Shown: positions 18,968 through 27,758 of the stretch, piece by piece
Position numbering within the stretch: the first letter of the stretch is position 1
Layout: every line of letters begins with the position of its first letter
DNA from: WHSM01 sp036375165
GTDB lineage: Bacteria; Actinomycetota; Actinomycetes; Mycobacteriales; Micromonosporaceae
Direction: 5' to 3'
Assembly (NCBI GenBank): GCA_036375165.1
Contig: DASUSI010000155.1
Span: forward strand, 62,001 to 126,000
DNA length: 64,000 nucleotides
The notes under the pieces: model-generated
What the model saw: only the letters and a program-made list of their open reading frames with translations
What the model was told of the DNA's origin: nothing
Databases searched by the model: none
Program-made: the position numbers and the translations under genes

Positions 18968-19056
18968 GCTATCCGTTATGACCGAATCCGGGGTCTTCCG
19001 GTCACCCCTGGTAATCTGGTGCCCGAATCCCCGTCATCCTCTTGGAGGGTCTTCCT

Positions 19057-19557
19057 GTGTCCACGACAGAGCGCTCCGGATCAGGGCCCTGGCTGTCCCA
19101 GGAAGCGCACGACCGACTCAAGGCTGAGCTCGACGAGTTGATCGCGAACCGCCCGGCAATCGCCGCCGAGATCAACGAGCGCCGGGAAGAGGGCGACCTG
19201 AGGGAGAACGGCGGTTACCACGCCGCAAAGGAGGAGCAGGGCAAGGCCGAGGCCCGGATCCGCTACCTCACCGACCTGCTGCGCTCCGCACGGGTCGGAG
19301 CAGCCCCGGCGAGCGACACGGTGGCACCCGGCACAGTGGTCACGGTCCACTTCGATGACGACCCGGACGACACGGACATCTTCCTGCTCGGCTCCCGGGA
19401 GATCGCCTCCACCACGGACCTGACCGTCTACAGTCCGGAGTCGGCGCTCGGTGCCGCGATCCTCGGCCGGCACCCGGGAGAGACAGTGAGCTACACCGCG
19501 CCCAGCGGTGCCGAGATCAAGGTCAAGATCGTCTCCATCGAGCCATTCAGCAGCTGA
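19057..19557 (+). CDS. greA: Transcription elongation factor GreA
   Basis: A 166-residue Gre factor that rescues backtracked RNA polymerase by stimulating transcript cleavage. The N-terminal coiled coil contains LIANRPAIAAEINERREEGD and the acidic tip DLRENGGYHAAKEEQ. The C-terminal FKBP-like domain ends LGRHPGETVSYTAPSG. The GTG at 19057 has GGAGGG seven bases before it, so the ATG at 19042 is not the start. Confidence 0.96.
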   Translation: MSTTERSGSGPWLSQEAHDRLKAELDELIANRPAIAAEINERREEGDLRENGGYHAAKEEQGKAEARIRYLTDLLRSARVGAAPASDTVAPGTVVTVHFDDDPDDTDIFLLGSREIASTTDLTVYSPESALGAAILGRHPGETVSYTAPSGAEIKVKIVSIEPFSS

Positions 19558-19718
19558 CCGCTGCTGTCCTGGCACCGTCGTCCCTCGGGGTTTGTCCCGA
19601 TCCGAATTCCAGGGTCGACTCCGTTGTGAGCGGGATTGCCGTGACGCGTTGTCGTCGTACCGTCGAATCAGGGGCCGCTGAGGTACGGCGGCACTACGGC
19701 ACTACGGAGGGGAACGAC

Positions 19719-19919
19719 ATGGCCACACACGTACCGTCGAATCGGCTGGTCAGACCGCGTGACGACCGATGGATCGCCGGGGTGTGCTCCGGGCTCGGCC
19801 GCCGGTTCGGGATCTCCCCGAACGTGGTACGGCTGATCTTCGTGCTGTCCACGATATTGCCGGGACCGCAGTTCCTGGCCTACATCGTGCTGTGGATCCT
19901 GATGCCCAACGGGGAATGA
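19719..19919 (+). CDS. PspC domain protein
   Basis: A 66-residue membrane protein almost entirely made of a PspC domain: RDDRWIAGVCSGLGRRFGI followed by NVVRLIFVLSTILPG and a second hydrophobic stretch ending LWILMPNGE. PspC domains sit in the membrane and take part in envelope-stress sensing. GGAGGGG ends 7 bases before the ATG at 19719. No PspA gene is adjacent. It converges with the amidase gene, with 10 bases between stops. Confidence 0.88.
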   Translation: MATHVPSNRLVRPRDDRWIAGVCSGLGRRFGISPNVVRLIFVLSTILPGPQFLAYIVLWILMPNGE

Positions 19920-19929
19920 TCCGACCAGG

Positions 19930-21402
19930 TCAACCCTGACCAACAGCGGAATCCGGGGTGCTGGCCCGATCCCCGGAGCCGGCTGGATCGGGAACCGCCG
20001 CCGGGTTCGGGTCGGCGGCAAGCCCGGCAGCCCCGGTACGCCCGGCGGGGTCGGACGCCGGCAGTCCCGGGGCGAGCTGCCGCCACGGCGCCACCTCCTC
20101 CAGTTGAGCCGCCACGGCGAGCAGCAGTTCCTCACTACCCGGCGGGCCCACGACCTGCACCGCCACCGGCATGCCGTCACGCCGGGTGCCGGACGGCACC
20201 GCGATCGCCGGAAGCCCGGCGACATTCCACGGCGCGGCGTACGGGGCGTACCGCAGCGACCCGAAGAAGTTGGCCCGCCAGCTGCGGCGGGACCAACTCT
20301 CGGCACGCGGCGGCGCGCTTGCCAGGACCGGGGTCAGCAGCAGGTCGTACCGGCCGTCGGACAACCAACCAAGCACCCGGTCCCGCCAGCGCTCGTGAGC
20401 GGACTCCCGCACCCACCCCCGTACCCGCTGACCCAACGTGGCGTGCCGCCGGGTACGGGGCTGGAGTTCGGCCAGGTCGAACGGCTGGGCGTCCAGATGA
20501 GCGCAGGCGAACCACGTCGCGATGGTCGAGACGCCAAGCGACTGCGGGTAGTACAGCTCGGCCCGGTGCACGGAGTGGCCGACGGTCACCAACGTTTGGG
20601 CCGCCCGTGCCACGGCCTGCCGGGAGTCCGGGTCGGCGAACACGCCCAGCACCGGGCTGCGCAGCGACACCGCGAGCCGGAGCCGGCCGGGCTCCGGCGG
20701 CTTGCGGGGGGTCCGGCCGGCGAGCACCGCGAAGCCGATCGCCGCGTCCGCGACGGTGCGGGTCAGTACGCCGTTCTCCACCAGGCCGAACCAGTCGTGC
20801 TCGGACAACCCGGCCGGCACCACGCCCCGTCCCGGCTTGAGCCCGACCAGGCCGCAGCACGCCGCTGGGATCCGGATCGAGCCGAGGCCGTCGTTGCCCA
20901 GCGCCACCGGCACCGCACCGGACGCCACAGCGGCGGCCGAGCCACCGGAGGAGCCTCCGGGGGTACGGTCCAGCCGCCACGGGTTGCGGGTCACCACGTC
21001 CTCGTCGTCGGTGGTGGCGAACAGGCCGAGTTCCGGCATCCGGGTCAGCCCGACCACGAGCGCACCAGCCCCGCGCAGTCGCCGTACCGCCTCGTGGTCG
21101 GCTTCCGCCGGGTCACGTAACGTCGCCGCGGAGCCCAGGCAGGGCCGCTCCCCGGCCACCGGCACGTTCTCCTTGACCGCGATCGGGACCCCGGCCAGCG
21201 GCAGCCCGGCGAGGTCCGGGAGTTCGTCGACGATCTCGGCCTCGGCAAGCGCGTTCACGGTACGTACCGCACGGAACGCGCCAACCTCCCGGTCCACCGT
21301 CGCGATCCGGCCCAGATGCTGGTCGACCACCTCCGTGGCAGAGGCGTCACCGCGCCGTACCGCCCGCGCGATCGACGCCGCGGTCGCGCCGACCCAGACC
21401 AT
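19930..21402 (-). CDS. Amidase signature family protein
   Basis: A 490-residue amidase with the complete Ser-cisSer-Lys triad: Lys in IAVKENVPV, cis-Ser in TPGGSSGGSAAAVASG, and the nucleophile in GNDGLGSIRIPAACCG. It resembles GatA, but no gatB or gatC is adjacent, so it is probably a stand-alone amide hydrolase. The ATG at 21402 with GAGGAGG five bases ahead is preferred to the GTG at 21405. Codon 95 is TTA (21118-21120). Substrate cannot be told from sequence. Confidence 0.9.
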   Translation of the reverse strand: MVWVGATAASIARAVRRGDASATEVVDQHLGRIATVDREVGAFRAVRTVNALAEAEIVDELPDLAGLPLAGVPIAVKENVPVAGERPCLGSAATLRDPAEADHEAVRRLRGAGALVVGLTRMPELGLFATTDDEDVVTRNPWRLDRTPGGSSGGSAAAVASGAVPVALGNDGLGSIRIPAACCGLVGLKPGRGVVPAGLSEHDWFGLVENGVLTRTVADAAIGFAVLAGRTPRKPPEPGRLRLAVSLRSPVLGVFADPDSRQAVARAAQTLVTVGHSVHRAELYYPQSLGVSTIATWFACAHLDAQPFDLAELQPRTRRHATLGQRVRGWVRESAHERWRDRVLGWLSDGRYDLLLTPVLASAPPRAESWSRRSWRANFFGSLRYAPYAAPWNVAGLPAIAVPSGTRRDGMPVAVQVVGPPGSEELLLAVAAQLEEVAPWRQLAPGLPASDPAGRTGAAGLAADPNPAAVPDPAGSGDRASTPDSAVGQG

Positions 21403-21460
21403 CACGACCTCCTCGTGTCCAGAGCCGGCACCGCCCGCGAGGGCCCGACCGGGGGATCCG

Positions 21461-22666
21461 CTACCAGGTGTGCAGCGCTTGGTCCAGGTCGGCCAGCAGA
21501 TCGTCGGCGTCCTCGATACCCACCGACAACCGGACCAGGTCAGCGGGGACCTCCAGCGGCGACCCGGCGGCCGACGCGTGGGTCATCCGACCAGGATGCT
21601 CGATCAGCGACTCGACCCCACCGAGTGACTCACCCAAAGTGAACAGTCGCGCCTGGTTACAGGCGCGTACCGCAGCCTCCTCGCCACCGGCCAACCGGAA
21701 GCTGACCATACCTCCGTACCGGCGCATCTGCTTGCCGGCCACGTCGTGTCCAGGGTGTTCGGCCAACCCCGGGTAGAGCACGGCGCTGACCCGGGGGTGG
21801 GAGCTGAGGTACTCGGCGACACGTTCGGCGTTGTCACAGTGCCGGTCCATCCGTATCCCCAGGGTCTTCACGCCCCGCAGGGTGAGCCAGGCGTCGAACG
21901 GCCCCGCGATCCCACCCATCGAGTTCTGGTGGAACGCCACCCGCTCGCCCAGTTCGGGATCGGCCGTGATGACCGCGCCGCCCACCACGTCTGAGTGACC
22001 ACCGAGGTACTTGGTGGTGGAATGCACCACGGCGTCGGCACCGAGTGGGATCGGCCGTTGCAGGTACGGCGACGCGAACGTGTTGTCCACGACGAGCATC
22101 GCCCCGGCGTTGTGTGCCACGTCGGCGAGCCCCGCGATGTCCGCGATCCCGAGCAGCGGATTGGTCGGGGTCTCCACCCAGATCACCCTGGTCGCATCGG
22201 TCACTGCCGCGCGCACGCTGTCCACGTCGGAGATCCGCGCGGCGGTCCAGGAGACGCCCCATGGTTCCAGCACCTTGGAGAACAGCCGGTACGTGCCGCC
22301 GTACGCGTCGTCGGGGATCACCACGTGATCACCGGGCCGGCAGACGGTGCGCAGCAGGGTGTCCTCGGCCGCCATGCCGGACGCGAACGCCAGGCCTCGG
22401 GCGCCGCCCTCCAGGGACGCCAGGCATTCCTCCAGCGCCAGCCGGGTGGGGTTGCGGGTACGGCTGTACTCGTAGCCGTCGCGCAGCTCACCCACGGCGT
22501 CCTGGTGGTACGTGGACGTCTGGTAGATGGGTGGCACAACCGCTCCGGTGACCGGGTCGGGCTCCTGACCCGCGTGGATGGCCAGGGTGGCGAAGCGTTG
22601 GCCGGCGGTCGATGACCGCTGCGCGGGAGTCTCGGCGGCGTCGTCGCCGCGGTTGCCGTGCGTCAT
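21461..22666 (-). CDS. metB: Cystathionine gamma-synthase
   Basis: A 401-residue PLP enzyme of the Cys/Met metabolism family. The PLP lysine lies in DAVVHSTTKYLGGHSDVVGG, and the opening TLAIHAGQEPDPVTGAVV with a downstream YEYSRTRNPT is typical. It joins O-acyl-homoserine and cysteine to cystathionine. With cbs (33470-34843) the window encodes both directions of transsulfuration. A cystathionine gamma-lyase function is possible, since the two are hard to separate by sequence. Confidence 0.88.
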   Translation of the reverse strand: MTHGNRGDDAAETPAQRSSTAGQRFATLAIHAGQEPDPVTGAVVPPIYQTSTYHQDAVGELRDGYEYSRTRNPTRLALEECLASLEGGARGLAFASGMAAEDTLLRTVCRPGDHVVIPDDAYGGTYRLFSKVLEPWGVSWTAARISDVDSVRAAVTDATRVIWVETPTNPLLGIADIAGLADVAHNAGAMLVVDNTFASPYLQRPIPLGADAVVHSTTKYLGGHSDVVGGAVITADPELGERVAFHQNSMGGIAGPFDAWLTLRGVKTLGIRMDRHCDNAERVAEYLSSHPRVSAVLYPGLAEHPGHDVAGKQMRRYGGMVSFRLAGGEEAAVRACNQARLFTLGESLGGVESLIEHPGRMTHASAAGSPLEVPADLVRLSVGIEDADDLLADLDQALHTW

Positions 22667-22720
22667 GCCAGGAAGGCTAGCCCGGTCGGGGGACCTGTGC
22701 GGTGCCGCCTCGGCGGCTGG

Positions 22721-24583
22721 TCATTTCACCGAACCGGCGGTCAGACCGGCCACCAGGTACCGCTCGATCACGGCGAACAGCACCACCACCGGCAGGATGC
22801 CGATCAGCGACACGATGAACAGGTACTGGTAGTTGACGTCGTACTGGCCCACGAACTGGTTGATCCCGACGGTGAGCGTCATCCGGTTCCGGGTCGGGTC
22901 GTTGAACAGCGTCAGCGCCACCACGAACTCGTTCCACACCTGGATGAACGTGAAGATCACGGCGGTCACGATGCCCGGCTTGGCCAGCGGCAGCACCACG
23001 GTGAGCATGGCCCGGAGCCGGCTCAGGCCGTCGATCATCGCGGCTTCCTCGATGTCCTTCGGGATCGAGGCGAAGTACCCGTTCAGGATCCAGATCGCGA
23101 ACGCCAGGTTGAATGCCGAGTTGATCAGGATGATCGACCAGTACGTGTTGATCGCACCCCATTCCGGGTTGACCTGCTTGAGCACCGCGTCGGCCACCAC
23201 GAACTCCCGGTACAGCCCCACCACCAGGGCGACCGGGGCGAACATCTGGGTGACCAGCACCACCGTGAGGAACAGCCGGCGGCCCCGGAACTGGTGACGC
23301 GAGGTGAAGTACGCGGCGGGCGTGGCCACCAGCAGCACCACGGCGGTGGCGACCAGCGCGATCACCACACTGGCAACGAGGTAGTCCCAGAGTGGGATCT
23401 TCGACCAGACCTCGACGAAGTTGGTCCACGCCGGGCGGCTCGGCAGGTAGGTCGCCGGGCTGGCCGCGAGCTCCCGGGTGGACTTCAACGAGCCGAGCAG
23501 CATCACGGCGTACGGGGTCAGGAAGAACACCGCCGCGGCCAGCCCGATCAGAGGCAGTCCGACCCGGCGCACCGGACGCCAGAGGGCGGCGAGCCCTCGC
23601 CCGACCGGCGTCAGTGTCGTCTCCACGGCCCGGCCGACCGGTGCCAGGGCGTTCCCGAGCGCGCGGGCCACACGGGCGGACCCGCCGCCCTCCCGCACCC
23701 TCGCCTCGGCGGCTTCCCCGAATTCGGTACGCCGTACGTAGAACAGCACCACGGCCATCAGGAAGATCACGTTGATCACGCCGAGCGCCGCGGCCTCGTC
23801 CGCCCCGGCCGAGGACCGGAATGCCAGCTTGTACATGTACGTGGTCGCGGTGTCGGTCTCGTTGCCCGGGATCTTGCCGGTGATCACCCAGATGATCGGA
23901 AACGAATTGAAGACGTAGATCGTGTTGAGCACGATCGCGACCACGAGTTGCGGCCGCAGTATCGGGAACGTCACCCGCCAGTACGTCTGCACCGGCCCCG
24001 CGCCGTCGATCGCCGCCGCCTCGTACACGTCCGTCGGTACGGTCTGCAGCCCGGCCAGGAACACGTACGTGGTGAACGGAATGGACACCACGATGCCGAC
24101 GAACACCAGGCACCAGAACGCGGTGCCCGAGTCCTTGTACCAGTCGACCGGACCGTCGATCACGCCAAGGTCCATCAGCAGCCGGTTCAACGGTCCGTAG
24201 TCGAGTTCGTAGATGTAACGCCACACCGTGGAGGTCATCACGAGCGAGGCGGCCCACGGCACGATCAGCGCCCAGCGTACGAACCGGCGGCCGGCGAACC
24301 GCTTGTTCAGGAACTGCGCCATCGCCAGGGAGATCACGATCGTCACCCCGACCACGGTCACCACCCAGAGCACGGTGTTTCCGAACACCGGCAGCAGCGC
24401 GTCCTCGGCGAACAGGTCCCGGTAGTTGTCCAGGCCCTTGTAGCCGTGCGCGAACCCGATGCTGGACACGTCCAGAAACGACGTGCGCACCATCTCGTAC
24501 CCGGGATAGACGATCACCGCCGCGATCAGCAGCAGCGTTGGGCCGAGCCAGAGCAACGGCTCGACCCGCCGCACGTTCCGCAT
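22721..24583 (-). CDS. Fused MalF-MalG-type sugar ABC importer permease
   Basis: A single 620-residue frame contains two complete permeases that are normally separate genes. Residues 1-285 are MalF-like with the EAA loop VYEAAAIDGAGPVQTYWRV (from residue 187). Residues 340-620 are MalG-like with a second loop IEEAAMIDGLSRLRAMLTVV (from 511). A linker of about 50 residues rich in Ala/Arg/Gly, with two APVGR/TPVGR repeats, joins them. GGGGAGGAA precedes ATG 24583. It follows the solute-binding gene and probably needs a shared MsiK-type ATPase encoded elsewhere. Confidence 0.9.
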   Translation of the reverse strand: MRNVRRVEPLLWLGPTLLLIAAVIVYPGYEMVRTSFLDVSSIGFAHGYKGLDNYRDLFAEDALLPVFGNTVLWVVTVVGVTIVISLAMAQFLNKRFAGRRFVRWALIVPWAASLVMTSTVWRYIYELDYGPLNRLLMDLGVIDGPVDWYKDSGTAFWCLVFVGIVVSIPFTTYVFLAGLQTVPTDVYEAAAIDGAGPVQTYWRVTFPILRPQLVVAIVLNTIYVFNSFPIIWVITGKIPGNETDTATTYMYKLAFRSSAGADEAAALGVINVIFLMAVVLFYVRRTEFGEAAEARVREGGGSARVARALGNALAPVGRAVETTLTPVGRGLAALWRPVRRVGLPLIGLAAAVFFLTPYAVMLLGSLKSTRELAASPATYLPSRPAWTNFVEVWSKIPLWDYLVASVVIALVATAVVLLVATPAAYFTSRHQFRGRRLFLTVVLVTQMFAPVALVVGLYREFVVADAVLKQVNPEWGAINTYWSIILINSAFNLAFAIWILNGYFASIPKDIEEAAMIDGLSRLRAMLTVVLPLAKPGIVTAVIFTFIQVWNEFVVALTLFNDPTRNRMTLTVGINQFVGQYDVNYQYLFIVSLIGILPVVVLFAVIERYLVAGLTAGSVK

Positions 24584-24622
24584 CAGACGTTCCTCCCCAA
24601 CTTCCCCGAGGGGTTCGGCTCC

Positions 24623-24688
24623 CAAGATCGCCATTCCGGGTCGGAAGTCGGGTCAGCCCGTGGCTTCGAACCCGAAATGGCGATCTTG
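24623..24688 (-). repeat. Large intercistronic hairpin (possible dispersed palindrome)
   Basis: Arms 24623-24647 and 24664-24688 pair at 22 of 25 positions, starting CAAGATCGCCATT on the outside. The loop holds a further CGGG-TCAG-CCCG stem. It lies between the binding-protein gene and the permease gene, where such structures protect upstream mRNA or lower downstream expression, as in malE-malF. An element with the shared core AATGGCGAT recurs near 26083, so it may be a dispersed repeat. Confidence 0.6.
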
Positions 24689-24705
24689 TGACAACGGCGG
24701 CCGGC

Positions 24706-25953
24706 TCAGCCGGCGGCAACCTTCTGCAGGTCGTCAAGGACCTTCTTCGGGTCGGCGTCCGGGTCCATCGCGGTGCCCAGCGTCTGCCGCGCCTCAGCGG
24801 CGACGTCGGTCCACTTGGCGTCCTCCACCGGGGCGAACCTCGCCTTCGGCAGCAGCTCGATGCCGGAGGCGACGATCGGGTCGGACTTCATCACCTCGGC
24901 GGCGGAAGTGGTCACCGGCAGGAAGCCCTCGGCCTGGTTGAACGTGACGTAGTTGTCCTGCTGGTAGAAGAACTCCAGGAACTTCTTGACGGGTTCCTTG
25001 TTGCCCGGCTTCTTGAACGCCATCAGGAAGTCCTGCACCCCGAGCGTCACCGACTCGCCACCGCCGTTGGTGGGGAACGGTCCGGAGTCCCACTCGAACG
25101 GGGCGTCCGCCATGTACTTGTTGGTGAAGGTGCCGTGCGGCATGATCGCGCACATCGCGACCTTGCCCTGTGAGAACGACTTCCAGACCCCGTCGGAGCG
25201 GTCGGTCTTGCCCGGGTTGGGCTGGGTGACCTTGTCCTTGTTCGCCAGGTCACGCAGGAAGTTCACGGTCTCCAGGTTCTTGTCGCTGTTGATCGCCCAC
25301 TGGTCGCCGGATTTCCAGTCGCCGCCGTTGTTCCAGATCCACATCGAGAACTCGGCCTGTGCCTCCTCGGCACCGAGCGGCAGGCCGTACCCGGTGTAGC
25401 CCTTGGCCTTGGCCTTCTTGGCGATCCGGACCAGGTCGTCCCAGGTCTGGGGGGGTTCGGTTTCGCCGATCTCGGAGAAGATCTTCTTGTTGTACGCGAG
25501 CGAACGGACGCTGGCGATGAACGGGATGCCGTACTGCGTGCCGTCCAGCTTCGCCTTGTCGGTGAAGGTGGTGGCGAACTGTGACTGCAACTCCTGACCC
25601 AGCACGTCGGACACCGGGTGCAGCAGACCTTCCTTGGCGTACGCGCTGAAGTCGTTGTAGTTCAGAATGTCCGGGTACGACTTGGTCTGGATCATGGTTG
25701 GGGCCTGCTGCAGCAGGGTGTTCCAGTCCAGGACCTGGAGATCGACCTTGATCCCCGAATTCGCCTTCTCGAACGCGGCGACCAGATCCTTCCAGTACTT
25801 GGTGGTGTTGTCACTGTAGGACGCGGCAATGAACTTGATGCGGCCAGCGGTCTCACCGTCACCGTCGCCGGTGCCGGGATCGGTGCCGCAGCCCGCCACG
25901 GCCAACATGGTGGCCAGGGCCACCGCAGCGGTTGCGAAGATCCGTGGTTTCAC
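24706..25953 (-). CDS. Sugar ABC transporter substrate-binding lipoprotein
   Basis: A 415-residue extracellular binding protein of the carbohydrate cluster 1 family. The signal peptide ends in a lipobox, LAVAGC, so the mature protein is lipid-anchored. Later motifs include YPDILNYNDFSAYAKEG, an internal LPLGAEEAQAEF and SFSQGKVAMCAIMPHGTF. GTG 25953 has AGAGGTGGG upstream. It is the first gene of the importer operon. The sugar is unknown; the divergent inverted repeats ahead of it suggest a LacI- or ROK-type regulator, but none is encoded here. Confidence 0.92.
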   Translation of the reverse strand: MKPRIFATAAVALATMLAVAGCGTDPGTGDGDGETAGRIKFIAASYSDNTTKYWKDLVAAFEKANSGIKVDLQVLDWNTLLQQAPTMIQTKSYPDILNYNDFSAYAKEGLLHPVSDVLGQELQSQFATTFTDKAKLDGTQYGIPFIASVRSLAYNKKIFSEIGETEPPQTWDDLVRIAKKAKAKGYTGYGLPLGAEEAQAEFSMWIWNNGGDWKSGDQWAINSDKNLETVNFLRDLANKDKVTQPNPGKTDRSDGVWKSFSQGKVAMCAIMPHGTFTNKYMADAPFEWDSGPFPTNGGGESVTLGVQDFLMAFKKPGNKEPVKKFLEFFYQQDNYVTFNQAEGFLPVTTSAAEVMKSDPIVASGIELLPKARFAPVEDAKWTDVAAEARQTLGTAMDPDADPKKVLDDLQKVAAG

Positions 25954-25981
25954 GTCGTACCCACCTCTTTCGATCCTCCGG

Positions 25982-26013
25982 GTTGCGCGCACGTGCGCAG
26001 TTGTGCGCGTAAC
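25982..26013. promoter_or_regulatory. Candidate operator upstream of the sugar importer
   Basis: GTTGCGCGCA-N12-TGCGCGTAAC is an inverted repeat with one mismatch, 29 bases before the binding-protein start, and includes a perfect 12-bp palindrome GCGCACGTGCGC (25987-25998). Position and symmetry suit a repressor of the importer. The binding protein is unknown. Confidence 0.4.
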
Positions 26014-26094
26014 TGCCTGTTTCTACGCCGTTCTGAGCATCCCCGTCAACCCTTCCATGGGCCATCGATGCGCAATGGCGATGTGCCCTGGCAT

Positions 26095-26131
26095 CGGGCG
26101 GCGATGGCGGCGTGCTCGCCATCGCCGCCCG
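26095..26131. repeat. Perfect 15-bp stem hairpin between importer and msrA
   Basis: CGGGCGGCGATGGCG (26095-26109) is perfectly complementary to 26117-26131 around a 7-base loop. It lies in the space between two divergent genes, 123 bases before msrA, so it is not a simple terminator of either. It may be in the msrA leader or be a cruciform-forming repeat. Confidence 0.55.
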
Positions 26132-26254
26132 GTGATGACGCCCGACAGCCACCGCGTCATGCTTGCAGTACTAAGGCCATCCGGTCGTGAAAGGAACCTA
26201 CAGCCACGGCAGGATGATGGAAACAAAACAAGGAGCGGGGAGAAGGAGCCGGCA

Positions 26255-26920
26255 GTGGTGTTCGTACGCCGTCACAAACTGACCCTGCCCACCGCCGACG
26301 AGGCGTTGACCGGCCGAGCAGAGCCGGTGCGCGTTTCCGACCGGCACGCGGTGCTCGGCACCCCGCTACGCGGGCCGTGGCCGGAAGGGCACCGGATCGC
26401 GGTATTCGGAATGGGCTGCTTCTGGGGAGCAGAACGGTTGTTCTGGACCCTGCCGGGGGTCTACTCCACCGCGGCCGGTTACGCGGGAGGCATGACGCCC
26501 AATCCAACGTACGAGGAGGTGTGCTCGGGCTTCACCGGCCACGCCGAGGTGGTCCAGGTGGTGTACGACCCGGCCACGATCTCGTACGAGCAGTTGTTGA
26601 AGGTGTTCTGGGAGAACCACGATCCCTCCCAGGGGATGCGACAGGGCAACGACGTGGGGACCCAGTACCGTTCCACGATCCACACCACCACCCCGGAACA
26701 GGCCGAGGTGGCGCAGACCAGCCTTCGGACGTTCCAGCCCGTGGTGTACCGGGCCGGCTACGGCAACATCACCACCGGGATCGCGCCGCTGGACCAGTTC
26801 TACTACGCCGAGGACTACCACCAGCAGTACCTCGCACCCAGCAAGAACCCGAACGGCTACTGCAACCACGGTCCCAACGGCATGAGCTGCCCGATCGGGG
26901 TGGCGCGTTCCGCAGACTGA
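26255..26920 (+). CDS. msrA: Peptide methionine (S)-S-oxide reductase
   Basis: A 221-residue MsrA. The catalytic motif is FGMGCFWGAERLFW, followed by YAGGMTPNPTYEEVCSG, and the C-terminal recycling region has NPNGYCNHGPNGMSCPIG with two cysteines. It repairs oxidised methionine in proteins. The GTG at 26255 has AAGGAG six bases ahead. It is longer at the N-terminus than minimal MsrA, which is common in actinobacteria. It stands alone, with no msrB next to it. Confidence 0.95.
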   Translation: MVFVRRHKLTLPTADEALTGRAEPVRVSDRHAVLGTPLRGPWPEGHRIAVFGMGCFWGAERLFWTLPGVYSTAAGYAGGMTPNPTYEEVCSGFTGHAEVVQVVYDPATISYEQLLKVFWENHDPSQGMRQGNDVGTQYRSTIHTTTPEQAEVAQTSLRTFQPVVYRAGYGNITTGIAPLDQFYYAEDYHQQYLAPSKNPNGYCNHGPNGMSCPIGVARSAD

Positions 26921-27007
26921 GGTCATGCCGACCCGGGTAGTCGTATGACATGACGTCCGAGGCACCGGCGTCCGCCGGATCGACCGGCCGCGCCCGGTGA
27001 CCTCGGG

Positions 27008-27178
27008 ATGCTGTCGGCCTACTTCGGACTGACCTTCGGTCTGGCCTGGGCAGCGTGGATCCCGGCCGCGGTGTTCTTCAGCAATGTGGACGCCGCGACC
27101 TGCTCAAGTGGATCGGGAGCCGCTACCAGATCTGGCGGGTCCAGCTGCCCGCCACCCGGCGGACCGCGTCAGTCGTGA
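27008..27178 (+). pseudogene. Remnant of a CPBP-type intramembrane protease (tentative)
   Basis: A 56-codon frame starts MLSAYFGLTFGLAWAAWIP and runs into a Ser/Gly/Pro tail unlike a protein. The opening resembles the first helix of CPBP (CAAX-like) membrane proteases. In the next frame GRDLLKWIGSRYQIWRVQL resembles the loop that normally follows that helix, suggesting a frameshift and loss of the remaining three quarters. There is no good ribosome binding site. The similarity is from memory of the family pattern. Confidence 0.35.
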
Positions 27179-27693
27179 TGGTGTGCGTGCGGGTCACCGA
27201 TCGCCTGCCGGTAGACCCCGTGCGCCCAGACCTGCAACCCGAGCATGGCCTCGACGTACTCCCGGGCGGCGGGCACGCCGTCGGCAGCATGCGACCGGAG
27301 CCGGACCACATGCGCGTACCGGCGCGCCACCTGCTCCCGGATCAGACCGCAGAGCACCTCGCTGAGTGGGTCCGGTGAACCAGACTCAAGCGCCTGCTCC
27401 GCTGCGGGGATCGCCGGACCGACGTCGAGCCCGGCCGGTTTCAACCCGGTGAACGCGGCGCCCTCCCCGGCCCGGTGCACCCGTACCACGGTTTCGAAGA
27501 ACCAGCGGTCCGCCACATCGCGGGCCTCCGACCCCAACGCCCGTACCTTGATCGTCAGGTCGAAGGCCTGTCGAACCTCCGATTCCGCCCCAGCAGGCAC
27601 ATACGGCAGGATCAGGTCCACGTCCCCGTGTCGCAGCGCGTCACGTGCCGCGCCGACCACCGGTCCGTCCAGGGAATCGCAGTGTGGGGGCAT
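27169..27693 (-). CDS. DUF6448 family protein
   Basis: A 174-residue soluble protein starting MPPHCDSLDGPVVGAARDAL, the opening of the DUF6448 family, with the central motif ETVVRVHRAGEGAAFTGLKPAG. The conserved Cys/His at the N-terminus and the His-rich C-terminus (PHAHHHD) hint at metal binding. Function unknown. GAGGAGG stands just before the ATG at 27693, so the longer frame to 27792 is not used. Confidence 0.8.
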   Translation of the reverse strand: MPPHCDSLDGPVVGAARDALRHGDVDLILPYVPAGAESEVRQAFDLTIKVRALGSEARDVADRWFFETVVRVHRAGEGAAFTGLKPAGLDVGPAIPAAEQALESGSPDPLSEVLCGLIREQVARRYAHVVRLRSHAADGVPAAREYVEAMLGLQVWAHGVYRQAIGDPHAHHHD

Positions 27694-27758
27694 CTGCCAC
27701 CTCCTCGGTCGTACGTCTCCGAGCCTGGGCTCGGTGACCGAACGGCCGCCAGAGCAGC

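Noticed and set aside
19930..21402. Amidase as GatA of the Glu-tRNA amidotransferase
   Set aside because: The triad is shared by the whole amidase signature family, and no gatC or gatB is adjacent, so a general amidase is the safer name.
22658..24737. Very long open frames of 677 and 686 codons on both strands over the sugar permease gene
   Set aside because: They are shadow frames of GC-rich coding DNA: Arg/Gly/Asp-rich, with no family motif or ribosome site. The permease frame has transmembrane helices and two EAA loops.
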